A stretch of DNA of 64,000 nt, taken from the NCBI RefSeq assembly GCF_019656655.1, contig NZ_BPMV01000002.1, positions 930,001 through 994,000 on the forward strand, given 5' to 3'. Source of the stretch: Tsukamurella sp. TY48. Lineage in GTDB: Bacteria > Actinomycetota > Actinomycetes > Mycobacteriales > Mycobacteriaceae. Positions 25,930-35,643 of the stretch are shown piece after piece; the first letter of the stretch is position 1; each line of letters opens with the position of its first letter. Both the position numbers and the translations under genes were made by a program. The notes under the pieces are model-generated. The model was not told the origin of the DNA. It worked only from the letters and a program-made list of their open reading frames with translations, and did not search any database.

Positions 25930-25982
25930 GTAGTGCGCGAGCCAGCTTACCCGGTGCGCACGGCGGCCGGAAATCCAGGTGC

Positions 25983-26774
25983 TCAGAGCCCCCACACCAG
26001 GCTCGCCGCCATCGCCATCGCGACCACCACGAGCAGTCCTACGTAGCAGCGCGCGTGCACCGCGTCGGGGATGTGTGGGCCGCGTCGCCGCAGGTAGACG
26101 ATCACGGGCAGCGATCCGAGCAGCAGAGCCCCCGCAGCCCGGAGATCGACCGCACCGACGAATCCGGTGCCGGCGCCCATCGGACGCCCGCCCGATACCA
26201 GTAGGAAGACGATCGCGGCCGGCACCGCCACGGCCAGGGTCAGCGGATTCGCCAACGCTGTCGCGGTGGACATGCGGTGGCCGGCACGCCGCATCACGGG
26301 CACCGTGAGCACACTGCCGCCCACGCCGAGAAACGCCGCCACAGCGCCGATCGGCAGCCCCACCCAGGATTGCAGCGGCCGCCCCGGACCGTCGGCCACC
26401 TGCAGGAAGCCGGGCCGCACCAGTGTGGAGGCGATCGTGAGCACCAGATAGACCAGGAATCCCCACGCGATCACCGGGCCGGCTACGAACCGCGCCGCCA
26501 CCGCACCGGCCACTCCACCCAGGCCGAGCAGCACCAGAAGCGGTCCACTCCCCCGCAACTCCGCCACGACATCGCGCGAGGTCGAGGCCGTCGCCACCAG
26601 CGCTCCCACCACCATCAGCACCGACGATGTCGCCACGGCGACACGGGCGGCATCGTCGCCCAGCGCGACCTCCGCCCAGACCAGCACGGGGACGGCCACG
26701 AAACCACCCCCGAACCCGAACAATGCGGTGGTCACACCCGACGCGATACCCACGATCACCAAACCCAGAACCAT
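25983..26774 (-). CDS. TauE/SafE family sulfite exporter-like membrane protein
   Basis: 263 aa, about eight helices in two repeats. Each repeat has the family glycine motif: FGFGGGFVAVPVL near residue 20, and FLGVGGSVLTVPVM near residue 165. Family members export sulfite, sulfoacetate or other organic anions. The start is ATG 26774 on the first helix (MVLGLVIVGIASG); a GTG immediately before it is possible. Divergent from an AraC-type regulator, which may control it. Confidence 0.88.
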   Translation of the reverse strand: MVLGLVIVGIASGVTTALFGFGGGFVAVPVLVWAEVALGDDAARVAVATSSVLMVVGALVATASTSRDVVAELRGSGPLLVLLGLGGVAGAVAARFVAGPVIAWGFLVYLVLTIASTLVRPGFLQVADGPGRPLQSWVGLPIGAVAAFLGVGGSVLTVPVMRRAGHRMSTATALANPLTLAVAVPAAIVFLLVSGGRPMGAGTGFVGAVDLRAAGALLLGSLPVIVYLRRRGPHIPDAVHARCYVGLLVVVAMAMAASLVWGL

Positions 26775-26845
26775 CACCCGTCCAGTGCACCGTGCACACA
26801 CAGCGTCCGGCAATCGAAATCCGGCCGATGATCTTCGAGAATCGG

Positions 26846-26851
26846 TACGCT
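26846..26851 (+). promoter_or_regulatory. -10 box for leaderless AraC gene
   Basis: TACGCT lies 6 nt before GTG 26858 (spacer GGCCCC). This favours the GTG over the ATG at 26828. Confidence 0.45.
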
Positions 26852-26857
26852 GGCCCC

Positions 26858-27682
26858 GTGCGCAACATCCCCATCGCCACGATCGAGGAGCTGCCGAGGG
26901 ATGTGCTCCCCGTGGGCACCGACTACGCCGACGGGTACGTGCTGGACTGGCACCGGCACCGTCGAGCCCAGTTCCTCTACAGCGCAACCGGAGTCATGCA
27001 GCTCGAGACCTCCGGCGGAGCGTGGTCCGTGCCCACCGACCGCGCGGTCCTCATCCCTCCGGGTGAGCGGCATCTGATGCGCACTCATCACGTGAGCACA
27101 CGCAGCCTGTACATCGAACCCGCCGCCGTGCCGTGGTGGCCGCAGCAGTGCACCGTGGTCGATGTGACCCCACTCCTGCGCGAACTCCTCCTCACCGCAG
27201 TGGAATTCGACGAAGACTACGACACCGCCGGCCGCGACGGCGCGGTGATCACACTGATGCTCCATGAGATCGCCGCGCTCGCCCCGCTCCCGCTGCACGT
27301 TCCACTCCCGGCGGACCCCGAGTTGTCGGCCCTGTGCCGCGATTACCTCGCTGCGCCCGATGTGGCGATCGACAACGCCGCCTGGGCCGCCCGCGTCGGC
27401 CACAGCGAGCGCGCCTTCACCCGACGATTCCGGGTGCAGACGGGGACGGCCCCGGCGCAGTGGCGCCGCCGGGCGCGATTACTCGCGGCACTGCCGATGT
27501 TGCGCACCGCCACCGTCTCCGAGACCGCCTCCGCCCTCGGTTATGCCACGCCCGCCGCGTTCACCGCGGCATTCACCGCCGAATTCGGGCTTCCACCGTC
27601 CCGCGCGAGCGGTGCGTGGCCCTCGCGGGAACACGGGACCGGCACCGCCAGTACCGCTGCACGGCTTAGGGTCGAGCCATGA
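26858..27682 (+). CDS. AraC family transcriptional regulator with cupin sensor domain
   Basis: 274 aa. The N-terminal cupin (DWHRHRRAQFLYSATGVMQL ... VLIPPGERHLMRTHH) is followed by a two-motif AraC helix-turn-helix region (AWAARVGHSERAFTRRFRVQTG, then SETASALGYATPAAFTAAFTAEFG). Ligand unknown. The stop overlaps the start of the crotonase gene (ATGA), so the two are coexpressed. Divergent from the TauE-like gene across about 80 bp. Confidence 0.88.
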   Translation: MRNIPIATIEELPRDVLPVGTDYADGYVLDWHRHRRAQFLYSATGVMQLETSGGAWSVPTDRAVLIPPGERHLMRTHHVSTRSLYIEPAAVPWWPQQCTVVDVTPLLRELLLTAVEFDEDYDTAGRDGAVITLMLHEIAALAPLPLHVPLPADPELSALCRDYLAAPDVAIDNAAWAARVGHSERAFTRRFRVQTGTAPAQWRRRARLLAALPMLRTATVSETASALGYATPAAFTAAFTAEFGLPPSRASGAWPSREHGTGTASTAARLRVEP

Positions 27683-28479
27683 CCGAGCCACTGCTGATCG
27701 AGCGCGACGGCACCGTCGTGACCTGGACGCTCAACGATCCCGCCGCCCGCAATCCCGTGTCCGACGAGGCCGTGATCGCCGCCATCGAGACCGCCGTCGC
27801 CGACGTGAACCGGGACGATTCGGTGCGCGCGGTGATCCTCACCGGAGCGGGTTCGGCGTTCAGCTCGGGCGGCAACGTCAAGCACATGCGCGACAGGGAG
27901 GGCATGTTCGGCGGCACACCCACCGAACAGCGGCAGGGCTATCGCCATGGCATCCAACGCATCCCACGCGCCCTGTACCACTGCGAGGTTCCCACGATCG
28001 CCGCGGTCAACGGCCCCGCGATCGGGGCCGGCTGCGATCTGACGATGATGTGCGATCTGCGGGTCGCGTCCACCCGCGCGGTCTTCGCCGAGAGCTTCGT
28101 CAAGGTGGGACTGATCCCGGGCGACGGCGGCGCGTGGCTGCTCCCCCGCATCGTGGGAATGGCCCGCGCCACCGAGATGGCGTTCACCGGCGAGGCGATC
28201 GACGCGCAGACCGCGCTCGATTGGGGCATCGTGTCGAGCGTCGTCGAACCGGACGATCTGCTGCCCGCCGCCCGGGCGCTGGCGGACCGGATCGTCGCCA
28301 ACCCGCCGCAGGCGCTGCGGATGACGAAGCGATTGCTGCGCGAGGGCCAGCATCAGAGCCTGGATGCGCTCCTCGAACTCTCGGCCGCCATGCAGGCCAT
28401 CGCGCACACCACCGCCGATCACCATGAGGCCGTGGCCGCGATGCTCGACAAGCGGCCGCCCGAGTTCACCGGGCGGTAG
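27679..28479 (+). CDS. Enoyl-CoA hydratase/isomerase family protein
   Basis: 266 aa, standard crotonase length. The oxyanion-hole segments are SAFSSGGNVKHM (near 58) and NGPAIGAGCDLTMMCDLRVAS (near 112), with AESFVKVGLIPGDGGAWLLPR carrying the second acidic position. Acts on an acyl-CoA double bond in fatty-acid or branched-chain catabolism; substrate not definable. Translationally coupled to the AraC regulator. Its last 14 bases overlap the convergent XRE-cupin gene. Confidence 0.88.
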   Translation: MTEPLLIERDGTVVTWTLNDPAARNPVSDEAVIAAIETAVADVNRDDSVRAVILTGAGSAFSSGGNVKHMRDREGMFGGTPTEQRQGYRHGIQRIPRALYHCEVPTIAAVNGPAIGAGCDLTMMCDLRVASTRAVFAESFVKVGLIPGDGGAWLLPRIVGMARATEMAFTGEAIDAQTALDWGIVSSVVEPDDLLPAARALADRIVANPPQALRMTKRLLREGQHQSLDALLELSAAMQAIAHTTADHHEAVAAMLDKRPPEFTGR

Positions 28480-29077
28480 ACCGCTCCCCACCCGGTAGTG
28501 CGGGGGCCATCACCCAGAGCACCCGGGCACCGTCGGGTCCGGCGCGGAAGGTGTGCGGCGCCCCCGGATCGAAGGTGAGCGCGTCTCCCGCCGCGAGATC
28601 GACGGTGCGGTCGGGCGGGAAGCCCAGCCGCAGCGTGCCGCCCTGGACCAGGACGAACGAGACCTCGGCGGGGAGCCCGTAGGCGTCATCGCCGCTGCCG
28701 CCGCCCGGCTCGATGTCGCTGAGCAGTACTTGCACGCGTCGCTCACCGACCGGGGTCAGCAGATACTCGGCGAGTCCGGTACCGCCGAACCGGATACGCG
28801 GGTACGCGTCCGCGCGCACCACATCGCCGCCGGTCCCGCCGTCGAAGAGCGAACCCACCGGAACATCGAGAACACTGCACAACTTGATAAGCGTTCCCAC
28901 GGAGGGCGCCGCCAGGCCGCGCTCGATCTTCGAGAGGTACCCCTTGGTGACCCCGACGCCGTCGGCGACATCGGCCAGGGTCAACCGCCGCGATCGTCGC
29001 GCCGCATTGAGCGCCGGGCCCATCCGATCCGGCGCTGCCAGAACGGCATCCGCACCGACGGTAGCGTCGTCCAACAC
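28466..29077 (-). CDS. XRE-cupin regulator (PuuR-like) of the guanidino/arginine operon
   Basis: 203 aa. The helix-turn-helix (LNAARRSRRLTLADVADGVGVTKGYLSKIERGLAAPSV, residues 22-61) and a C-terminal cupin (EVSFVLVQGGTLRLG ... GDALTFDPGAPHTFRAG) are the PuuR/SutR architecture used for polyamine and amino-acid catabolic operons. The start is GTG 29077, with GAAAGGA 5-6 nt upstream. Divergent from the ureohydrolase operon; the 97-bp gap holds that operon's promoter, so autoregulated repression or activation is likely. Confidence 0.85.
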   Translation of the reverse strand: MLDDATVGADAVLAAPDRMGPALNAARRSRRLTLADVADGVGVTKGYLSKIERGLAAPSVGTLIKLCSVLDVPVGSLFDGGTGGDVVRADAYPRIRFGGTGLAEYLLTPVGERRVQVLLSDIEPGGGSGDDAYGLPAEVSFVLVQGGTLRLGFPPDRTVDLAAGDALTFDPGAPHTFRAGPDGARVLWVMAPALPGGERSTAR

Positions 29078-29101
29078 CGGTATCCTTTCATGAAACTCGA
29101 G

Positions 29102-29130
29102 TTGACATCCCGGTCGGTGTCCCACACTAT
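29102..29130 (+). promoter_or_regulatory. Sigma-A-type promoter of the arginine-catabolic operon
   Basis: A consensus TTGACA (29102-29107) is followed after 17 bp by CACTAT (29125-29130). The transcript would start near 29137, leaving about 38 nt of leader with GAGAGGA before the GTG at 29175. A TTTCATGAAA palindrome lies at 29086-29095 toward the regulator gene. Confidence 0.6.
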
Positions 29131-29174
29131 GTGATCCAACCCACAAACGCAGCCCTGTGCGAGAGGATCGACCC

Positions 29175-30137
29175 GTGCCCCACGACTCCCAGCCCATCGG
29201 CCCCGTCGACGCCAGCGCGATCCCCCGCTATTGCGGACCGGAGACCTTCGCGCGCCTACCCCGCCTCGACCAGGTGGACTCCGCCGCGGTCGCGGTGCTC
29301 GGCATCCCGTTCGACAGCGGGGTGAGCTACCGCCCCGGCGCACGGTTCGGCCCCGGCCACATCCGCGCCTCCTCCAAGCTGCTGCGCCCGTACAACCCGG
29401 CCCTCGACGTCTCGCCGTTCGCGGTGCATCAGGTGGCCGACGCGGGCGATCTGCCGGTGAATCCGTTCAACATCGAAGAGGCGCTCGCCACGGTGCAGGC
29501 CGAGATCTCCCGCCTGCGGTCGGCCGGCTCGAAGGTGCTCACCCTCGGCGGCGATCACACGCTCGCGCTGCCCATCCTGCGCGCCGTCGCCGCCGACCGC
29601 GGCCCCGTCGCCGTGCTGCACTTCGATGCCCACCTGGACACCTGGGACACCTACTTCGGCGCCCCCTACACGCACGGCACGCCGTTCCGCCGGGCCAGCG
29701 AGGAAGGGCTGATCGACCTGCACCGCTCGATGCACATCGGCATCCGCGGCCCGCTCTACAGCGAGCAGGACCTCACGGACGACGGCGTGCTCGGCTTCCA
29801 GGTGGTGCGCTCGGACGACTACGAGAACGACGGCCTGGACGCGGTGATCGAACGCATGCGTCGCCGCCTGGGCGACGGCCCCGTGTACGTCTCCGTGGAC
29901 ATCGACGTCCTCGATCCCGCGCACGCCCCCGGCACCGGCACCCCCGAGGCCGGCGGCATGACGAGCCGCGAGCTGCTCAACACCCTCCGCGCACTGGTCG
30001 GCACCGATGTGGTGGGCGCCGACGTCGTCGAGGTCGCACCGCCGTACGACCACGCCGAACTCACCGGCATCGCTGCGGCACACGTCGCCTACGAGCTCCT
30101 CTCGGTGCTCGCGCGCAACGAAGCGGCGAATCGATGA
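29175..30137 (+). CDS. Ureohydrolase, probable guanidinobutyrase (agmatinase family)
   Basis: 320 aa. Manganese-binding motifs of the arginase/agmatinase family: [15 protein letters not shown], and [22 protein letters not shown]. Cleaves a guanidino group to urea. The family cannot separate agmatinase from guanidinobutyrase by motif, but cotranscription with a 2-monooxygenase and an amidase, and no arginine decarboxylase, favours 4-guanidinobutyrate giving GABA plus urea. The start is GTG 29175, preceded by GAGAGGA; a GTG six codons upstream overlaps that site's leader. First gene of a four-gene coupled operon. Confidence 0.85.
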   Translation: MPHDSQPIGPVDASAIPRYCGPETFARLPRLDQVDSAAVAVLGIPFDSGVSYRPGARFGPGHIRASSKLLRPYNPALDVSPFAVHQVADAGDLPVNPFNIEEALATVQAEISRLRSAGSKVLTLGGDHTLALPILRAVAADRGPVAVLHFDAHLDTWDTYFGAPYTHGTPFRRASEEGLIDLHRSMHIGIRGPLYSEQDLTDDGVLGFQVVRSDDYENDGLDAVIERMRRRLGDGPVYVSVDIDVLDPAHAPGTGTPEAGGMTSRELLNTLRALVGTDVVGADVVEVAPPYDHAELTGIAAAHVAYELLSVLARNEAANR

Positions 30138-31594
30138 CGATCATGGACGCGCTGGTGGCGCGCAAGCCGGTCGACCGCATCCTGGCCGACAGCGCCGCCG
30201 AACACGGCGACGGCCCCACGCTGAAGCGCTCGATGGGCCTCGGGCACCTCACCGCGCTCTCCATCGGCGCCTCCCTGGGCACCGGCATCTTCGTGATCCT
30301 CGGCGAGGCGACGCCCGAGGCGGGCCCCGCCGTGATCGTCGCCTTCATCCTGGCCGCCGTGACCGCGCTGTTCTCCGCCCTGTCCTACGCCGAGCTCGCC
30401 GGCACCATCCCCGTCTCCGGCAGCGCCTACTCCTACGCCTACGCGACCATCGGCGAGTTCTTCGCCTGGGTCTGCGGATGGTGCCTCCTGCTGGAGTACG
30501 GCGTCTCCATCGCCGCGGTCGCCGTCGGGTGGGGCCAGTACATCAATGAGCTCTCCCGCGCGCTGTTCGACGTGGAGCTGCCGACCGCACTCTCCGCGCC
30601 GCCGGGCGACGGGGGCCTGGTCAACGTTCCCGCGATGGTGATCGTCGCCCTGGCCTGCCTGATCCTGGTGGGCGGCGCCACCGAGAGCGCGCGCCTGAAC
30701 ACCGCCATGGTGATCCTCAAGGTGTGCATCCTGGTGTTCTTCTGCGCCATCGCCTTCACCGCCTTCAAGGCGAGCAACCTGTCGCCGTTCATGCCCTTCG
30801 GCACAGCGGGAGTGTGGACCGCGGCAGCGATGGTGTTCTTCTCCTACATCGGATTCGACGCGGCCTCCACCGCAGGCAACGAGGCCAAGGACCCGCGCCG
30901 CGACCTGCCGCGCGCGATCATCCTCTCGCTCGGCATCATCACCGTGCTGTACTGCCTGGTCGCCCTCGCCGCCGTGGGCGCGATGCCCTGGCAGGAATTC
31001 GGCGGCACGGAGGCCTCACTCGCCAAGGTGCTCACCGATGTCACGCAGAGCACCTGGCCCGCCGTGGTGCTGTCCATCGGCGCCGTGATCGCCATCGCGA
31101 GCGTGGTGCTCGCCGTCATGTACGGCCAGACCCGCATCCTGTACACCATGGGCAAAGACGGCCTGGTGCCGTCGGTGTTCGCGAAAGTCAATGCACGCAC
31201 CCGGGTTCCGGTGCGCAACATCCTCATCGTCGGGACGATCGTGGCACTGCTCGCCGGCCTGGTGCCGCTGGGCGAGCTGGCCAACGCCACCTCGATCGGA
31301 TCACTGTTCGCCTTCGCGCTGGTCAACATCGGCGTGATCGTGCTGCGCAACACCCGGCCCGATCTCGATCGCACCTTCACCACCCCCTTCACCCTGAAGA
31401 TCCCCTACGACGGCCGCACCTTCCAGCTGCCGCTGGTCCCCGTCGCGGGTGTCGCCTTCTGCAGCTACCTCATGTCGAAGATGCAGGCGCCCACCTGGAT
31501 CGCCTTCACCCTCTGGACCCTCGTGGGGCTCGGCGTGTACTTCGCCTACGGCTACCGCAAGTCCCGGCTGCGGACCACTGAGACGTCGGCATGA
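30134..31594 (+). CDS. Cationic amino acid transporter (APC, CAT-like)
   Basis: 486 aa, 12 to 14 helices. [27 protein letters not shown] opens the transporter core and [28 protein letters not shown] is the CAT-subfamily hallmark. These import arginine, lysine or ornithine across the plasma membrane. ATG overlaps the ureohydrolase stop and its own stop overlaps the amidase start by 4 bases. In context it supplies arginine to the pathway enzymes. Confidence 0.88.
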   Translation: MTIMDALVARKPVDRILADSAAEHGDGPTLKRSMGLGHLTALSIGASLGTGIFVILGEATPEAGPAVIVAFILAAVTALFSALSYAELAGTIPVSGSAYSYAYATIGEFFAWVCGWCLLLEYGVSIAAVAVGWGQYINELSRALFDVELPTALSAPPGDGGLVNVPAMVIVALACLILVGGATESARLNTAMVILKVCILVFFCAIAFTAFKASNLSPFMPFGTAGVWTAAAMVFFSYIGFDAASTAGNEAKDPRRDLPRAIILSLGIITVLYCLVALAAVGAMPWQEFGGTEASLAKVLTDVTQSTWPAVVLSIGAVIAIASVVLAVMYGQTRILYTMGKDGLVPSVFAKVNARTRVPVRNILIVGTIVALLAGLVPLGELANATSIGSLFAFALVNIGVIVLRNTRPDLDRTFTTPFTLKIPYDGRTFQLPLVPVAGVAFCSYLMSKMQAPTWIAFTLWTLVGLGVYFAYGYRKSRLRTTETSA

Positions 31595-32418
31595 CGGTCA
31601 CCGTCGCGATGTACCAGGGACCGTTCGGCACCGGTCCCGATGCCGACGTCAGCCGCAACCTCGCAGCCATCGAGGACGCGGCCGCACGAGCGGCCACGGC
31701 CGGTGCGGACGTTCTCGTGACGCCCGAGCTGTCGATCACCGGCTACGACATCGGTCCCGCCGCGGCGGAACTCGCGCGCCCGCGCGGTGGCGAGTACCAC
31801 GCCGAGATCGGGGCGCTCGTCGCGCGGTTCGGCATCGCCATCCTGTTCGGCTACCCGGAGAGCGACGGCGGCGCGGTGTACAACGCCGCCGCCGTGCTCG
31901 CGCCGGACGGACCCCACGCCTGGCGGGAACTGGCCCACTACCGCAAGACGCACCTGTTCGGCGATCTCGACCGCGCGGTCTTCGCGCCGGGCCACGACCT
32001 CACCGTGACCTTCCCCTTCGGCGATCTCACGTGCGGCCTGCTCACCTGCTACGACGTCGAGTTCCCGGAGGCGGTGCGGGCCCACGCCGATGCCGGAACC
32101 GACCTGCTCCTGGTGCCGACGGGACTCATGGAGCCCTTCGGCGTGGTCGCCGAAGTGCTGGTGCCCGCGCGGGCCTATGAGAGCCAGATGTACATCGCGT
32201 ATACCAACCACTGCGGCCGGGAGCTATCGCTGCAATACTGCGGCCTGAGCACCGCTGCGAACCCCGACGGGACCGTCGCAGCACGTGCCGGACGCGGGGA
32301 AGCGCTCGAACTGTTCACCGCCGATGGCGCGGCCCTCGCGACCTCGCGCACCGTCAACACCCACCTGCGCGATCGGCGCACCGACCTGTATGACACCCGG
32401 AAAGGACCCGCACGGTGA
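31591..32418 (+). CDS. Carbon-nitrogen hydrolase, DavA-like omega-amidase
   Basis: 275 aa. Nitrilase-superfamily triad: Glu in TPELSITGYD (about 46), Lys in HYRKTHLFGDLD (about 114), Cys in LLTCYDVEFPE (about 149). The whole chain resembles Pseudomonas DavA (5-aminovaleramidase). In the proposed route it would hydrolyse 4-guanidinobutyramide to 4-guanidinobutyrate and ammonia. Coupled by 4-base overlaps to the genes on both sides. Confidence 0.86.
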   Translation: MTVTVAMYQGPFGTGPDADVSRNLAAIEDAAARAATAGADVLVTPELSITGYDIGPAAAELARPRGGEYHAEIGALVARFGIAILFGYPESDGGAVYNAAAVLAPDGPHAWRELAHYRKTHLFGDLDRAVFAPGHDLTVTFPFGDLTCGLLTCYDVEFPEAVRAHADAGTDLLLVPTGLMEPFGVVAEVLVPARAYESQMYIAYTNHCGRELSLQYCGLSTAANPDGTVAARAGRGEALELFTADGAALATSRTVNTHLRDRRTDLYDTRKGPAR

Positions 32419-34112
32419 CCCAGCCCGCGATGCCCGCCCACTCGGACGAGGATCCCCGCCCGCTCACGATGTTCGGGCCGGACTTCCCCTTCGCCTACGA
32501 CGACTGGGTATCGCACCCCGACGGCCTCGGGAGCATCCCCGAGGAGGCGCTCGGCACCGAGGTCGCCGTGATCGGCGGCGGACTCTCCGGACTCACCGCA
32601 GCCTATGAACTGGCGAAGCTCGGCCTCAAGCCCGTTGTGTACGAAGCCGACCGGATCGGCGGACGCATGCGCAGCGACCGGTTCGAGGGCTACTCCGACG
32701 AGCTCGTCGCGGAGATGGGCGCCATGCGGTTCCCGCCGTCGTCGACCACGCTGCAGCACTACTTCGACGCCATGGGACTGCAGACGCACGCCTTCCCCAA
32801 CCCGCTCTCGGAAGCCACCCCCAGCACCGTGATCGACCTCAAGGGGCACAGCCACTACGCGCACACCGTGGACGATCTGCCGCCCGAGTACGGCGAGGTG
32901 GCACGGGCGTGGGATGCGACGCTGGCCGACTACGCCGACGCCGCCGAGCTCCAGGACGCGATCCGCGATCGCGACGCGCAGCGGATCCGCGCCGTGTGGT
33001 CGCGCCTGGTGGACCAGCTCGACGATCAGACCTTCTACGGATTCCTCACCGCCTCCGAGCACTTCCGCTCGTTCGCACACCGGGAGCTGTTCGGTCAGGT
33101 GGGATTCGGCACCGGCGGCTGGGACACCGACTACCCGAACTCGATGCTGGAGATCCTCCGCGTCACCTGCACCGCGGCCGACGATCATCACCGCGGAGTG
33201 GTAGGTGGATCGGACCAGTTACCGAAGCGACTGTGGGACACACCGTTCGACGGTGAGCGGTCTGTCCGCGACCTCAACGGCGGCGAGCACCGTCCGGCGG
33301 TCACCGCTATCCGGCGCACCTCGGGGCCCGACGGCGGGCCGCGCTACACCATCGTCGATGCGGGCGGCGAGACCCGCACCTACCCCGCCGCGATCTTCAC
33401 CGGTCAGTCGTGGATGCTGCTCAACACCATCGACTGCGACGACGATCTGCTGCCGATCGATCACTGGACCGCGGTGGAGCGCACGCACTACATGGGCAGC
33501 TCCAAGGTCTTCGTCCTCGTCGACCGGCCGTTCTGGCGCGATCAGGACCCGGCCACCGGCCGCGACACCATGTCGATGACGCTCACCGACCGGATGAGCC
33601 GCGGCACCTACCTGCTCGATCACGGTCCGGACAGCCCCGCAGTGATCTGCCTGTCGTACACCTGGTCCGACGATTCGCTCAAGCTGCTCCCGCTCGACGT
33701 GAACGCCCGCATGGACCTGATGCTCAAGTCCCTAGGTGAGATCTACCCGAACGTCGACATCCGCAGCCACGTGATCGCCACCCCGAAGACGGTGTCGTGG
33801 GAGACCGAGCGCTACTTCATGGGTGCGTTCAAGGCGAACCTCGCGGGCCACTACCGGTATCAGGAGCGGCTCTTCACGCACTTCAAGCAGGACCGCCTCG
33901 ATCCGCGGCACCGCGGCTTCTTCCTGGCCGGCGACGACATCTCGTGGACGGCCGGCTGGGCCGAGGGCGCCCTCCAAACCGCACTCAACGCGGTCTGGGG
34001 CGTCGTGCGCCACCTCGGCGGCGCCTCGCACGCGAGCAACCCCGGCCCGGGCGATGTCTTCGACGAGATCGCCCCGGTGCGGCTCGGCGACGAACGCGGT
34101 TCCCGCGCCTGA
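32415..34112 (+). CDS. Flavin-dependent L-amino acid 2-monooxygenase (arginine or lysine type, DavB-like)
   Basis: 565 aa. The FAD-binding GxGxxG region VIGGGLSGLTAAYELAKLG is near residue 50 and GGRMRSDRF near 77. DavB-like features include the opening TMFGPDFPFAYDDWVSHPDGLGS, GQVGFGTGGWDTDYPNSMLE, and FLAGDDISWTAGWAEGALQT near the C-terminus. Lysine and arginine 2-monooxygenases oxidatively decarboxylate the amino acid to an omega-substituted amide. The neighbouring ureohydrolase points to arginine. GTG start overlaps the amidase stop. Last gene of the operon. Confidence 0.85.
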   Translation: MTQPAMPAHSDEDPRPLTMFGPDFPFAYDDWVSHPDGLGSIPEEALGTEVAVIGGGLSGLTAAYELAKLGLKPVVYEADRIGGRMRSDRFEGYSDELVAEMGAMRFPPSSTTLQHYFDAMGLQTHAFPNPLSEATPSTVIDLKGHSHYAHTVDDLPPEYGEVARAWDATLADYADAAELQDAIRDRDAQRIRAVWSRLVDQLDDQTFYGFLTASEHFRSFAHRELFGQVGFGTGGWDTDYPNSMLEILRVTCTAADDHHRGVVGGSDQLPKRLWDTPFDGERSVRDLNGGEHRPAVTAIRRTSGPDGGPRYTIVDAGGETRTYPAAIFTGQSWMLLNTIDCDDDLLPIDHWTAVERTHYMGSSKVFVLVDRPFWRDQDPATGRDTMSMTLTDRMSRGTYLLDHGPDSPAVICLSYTWSDDSLKLLPLDVNARMDLMLKSLGEIYPNVDIRSHVIATPKTVSWETERYFMGAFKANLAGHYRYQERLFTHFKQDRLDPRHRGFFLAGDDISWTAGWAEGALQTALNAVWGVVRHLGGASHASNPGPGDVFDEIAPVRLGDERGSRA

Positions 34113-34115
34113 CCG

Positions 34116-35582
34116 TCAGCGCCGCGCCACCGCCGTCACCAATCCCCCGTCGCCCGGGATCATGGTGACGTTGCGGTGCTGCGGGCGCTCCGGAGCCGCG
34201 TCGGTCATCGCGAGGTCTGTGCGCGTGAGGATCTCGGTGACGACCACGCGCAGCTCGGCGAGTGCGAGACCGGCGCCGAGGCACCGCCGGTTGCCGCCGC
34301 CGAAGGGCATCAGCCGCTGCGGCGACGGGCGGACGCCGAGGAACCGCTCGGGGTCGAAGGCGAAGGGCCGCGGGTACAGGTCGTCGCGGTGGTGCAGCAG
34401 CAGGATCGACACCAGCGCCACGATGCCCTCGTCCACCGCCCACGGGCCGAACCGCCAGGGGGTCAGGAGCTCCCGCGCGACTGCGGGGACCACCGGGCGG
34501 CTGCGCATCGACTCGTTGAGCAGCGCGTCGATATAGGCCTCGTCGCCGGTGCGTGCCGCCTCGACGGCGCGCGCGTACACCTCGGGATTGCGCGTGAGCC
34601 GCTCGAAGGTCCACGCCACGCTGTTCGAGGTGGTCTCGTGGCCGGCGAGCACGAGGGTCAACAACTCATCGCGGATCTCGCTGTCCGACAGCGGCGCACC
34701 GTTGTCTCCACGTGACGCCATGAGCACGGTGAGGATGTCGCTGCGTCCGGCGCCGTCGGCACCGTCGGCCCCCTCGCGGCGGCGCTCGGCGATCACCGCG
34801 TAGATCGCCCGATCGAGCGGGCGGAGCACCAGCTTGAGCACGCCGCGCGGTTCGGGACTGCGGGCGTTGAGCAGTTGGACGAGCGGAGCGAACTTCTTCG
34901 TCGACAGCCGCAGTAGACGCACCATCGCCGTGCGGACCGCCGTTTCGGCCCTCGTCGCGGACGAAGCCCCCTCGATCCCGAAGACGGCGGACATGATCAC
35001 GTCCAGGGTGATCGCCTGGCCGATATCGGCCAGGGCCACCGGCTCCCCGGGAAGCCACTCGTCGATCCGATGGGCGGTGGCCTCCTCGATCCGCTGCTGA
35101 TAGGCCGTCACGGCACGGCCGTGGAACTGCGGCAACAGCAGTCCGCGTTGCTGTTTGTGCCGGGCGCCGATCGAGGTGAGCACCGAATCCGGGCCGATGA
35201 TGGGGCGCAGCGGCGAGAATCGCGTGGCCGACGGCGCGAGATCGGGAGCGGACATCACCGACGCGATATGGGCGGGGTTGGAGAGGAACACGGCCCGGCC
35301 CGGCCCTCCGAGGAAGTCCGCCCGATAGACCTCGCCGAGGCGGGCGGTGCTGCGGAACATCAGGTCACCCTCGCGGAGCACGAATCCGACCGAGGTCCGC
35401 ACCGCGTCGCCCGCGACGCGCGGCGCCGGTGCCAGGCCGGCGATCGATTCGAGCGGGCCGGCCTCGTCCGCCGTTTCGCCGGACGACCGGATACCGCTCG
35501 CGGCGTCCGCCGGACGGAGGTGCCACGCGTACTCGGGGATGCCGAGTGAGCGAGTCATGGTGCGGGTGAGCGTCGTGGTCAT
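34116..35582 (-). CDS. Cytochrome P450
   Basis: 488 aa. The I-helix oxygen-activation motif AGHETTSN, the K-helix ESMR and the haem-thiolate loop FGGGNRRCLGAG are all intact. The N-terminus is soluble without an anchor, as in bacterial class I P450s; the 60-residue N-terminal extension before the core is long. Substrate unknown and no ferredoxin gene is adjacent. The start is ATG 35582, with AGGAGG at a good distance. Ends 3 bases from the monooxygenase gene, convergent. Confidence 0.93.
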   Translation of the reverse strand: MTTTLTRTMTRSLGIPEYAWHLRPADAASGIRSSGETADEAGPLESIAGLAPAPRVAGDAVRTSVGFVLREGDLMFRSTARLGEVYRADFLGGPGRAVFLSNPAHIASVMSAPDLAPSATRFSPLRPIIGPDSVLTSIGARHKQQRGLLLPQFHGRAVTAYQQRIEEATAHRIDEWLPGEPVALADIGQAITLDVIMSAVFGIEGASSATRAETAVRTAMVRLLRLSTKKFAPLVQLLNARSPEPRGVLKLVLRPLDRAIYAVIAERRREGADGADGAGRSDILTVLMASRGDNGAPLSDSEIRDELLTLVLAGHETTSNSVAWTFERLTRNPEVYARAVEAARTGDEAYIDALLNESMRSRPVVPAVARELLTPWRFGPWAVDEGIVALVSILLLHHRDDLYPRPFAFDPERFLGVRPSPQRLMPFGGGNRRCLGAGLALAELRVVVTEILTRTDLAMTDAAPERPQHRNVTMIPGDGGLVTAVARR

Positions 35583-35643
35583 CGAAGGTCCTCCTGCGTC
35601 GATTGTGCGGAACGCCGTCGTTCCGCGGGGCGGCTCCGGCGGA

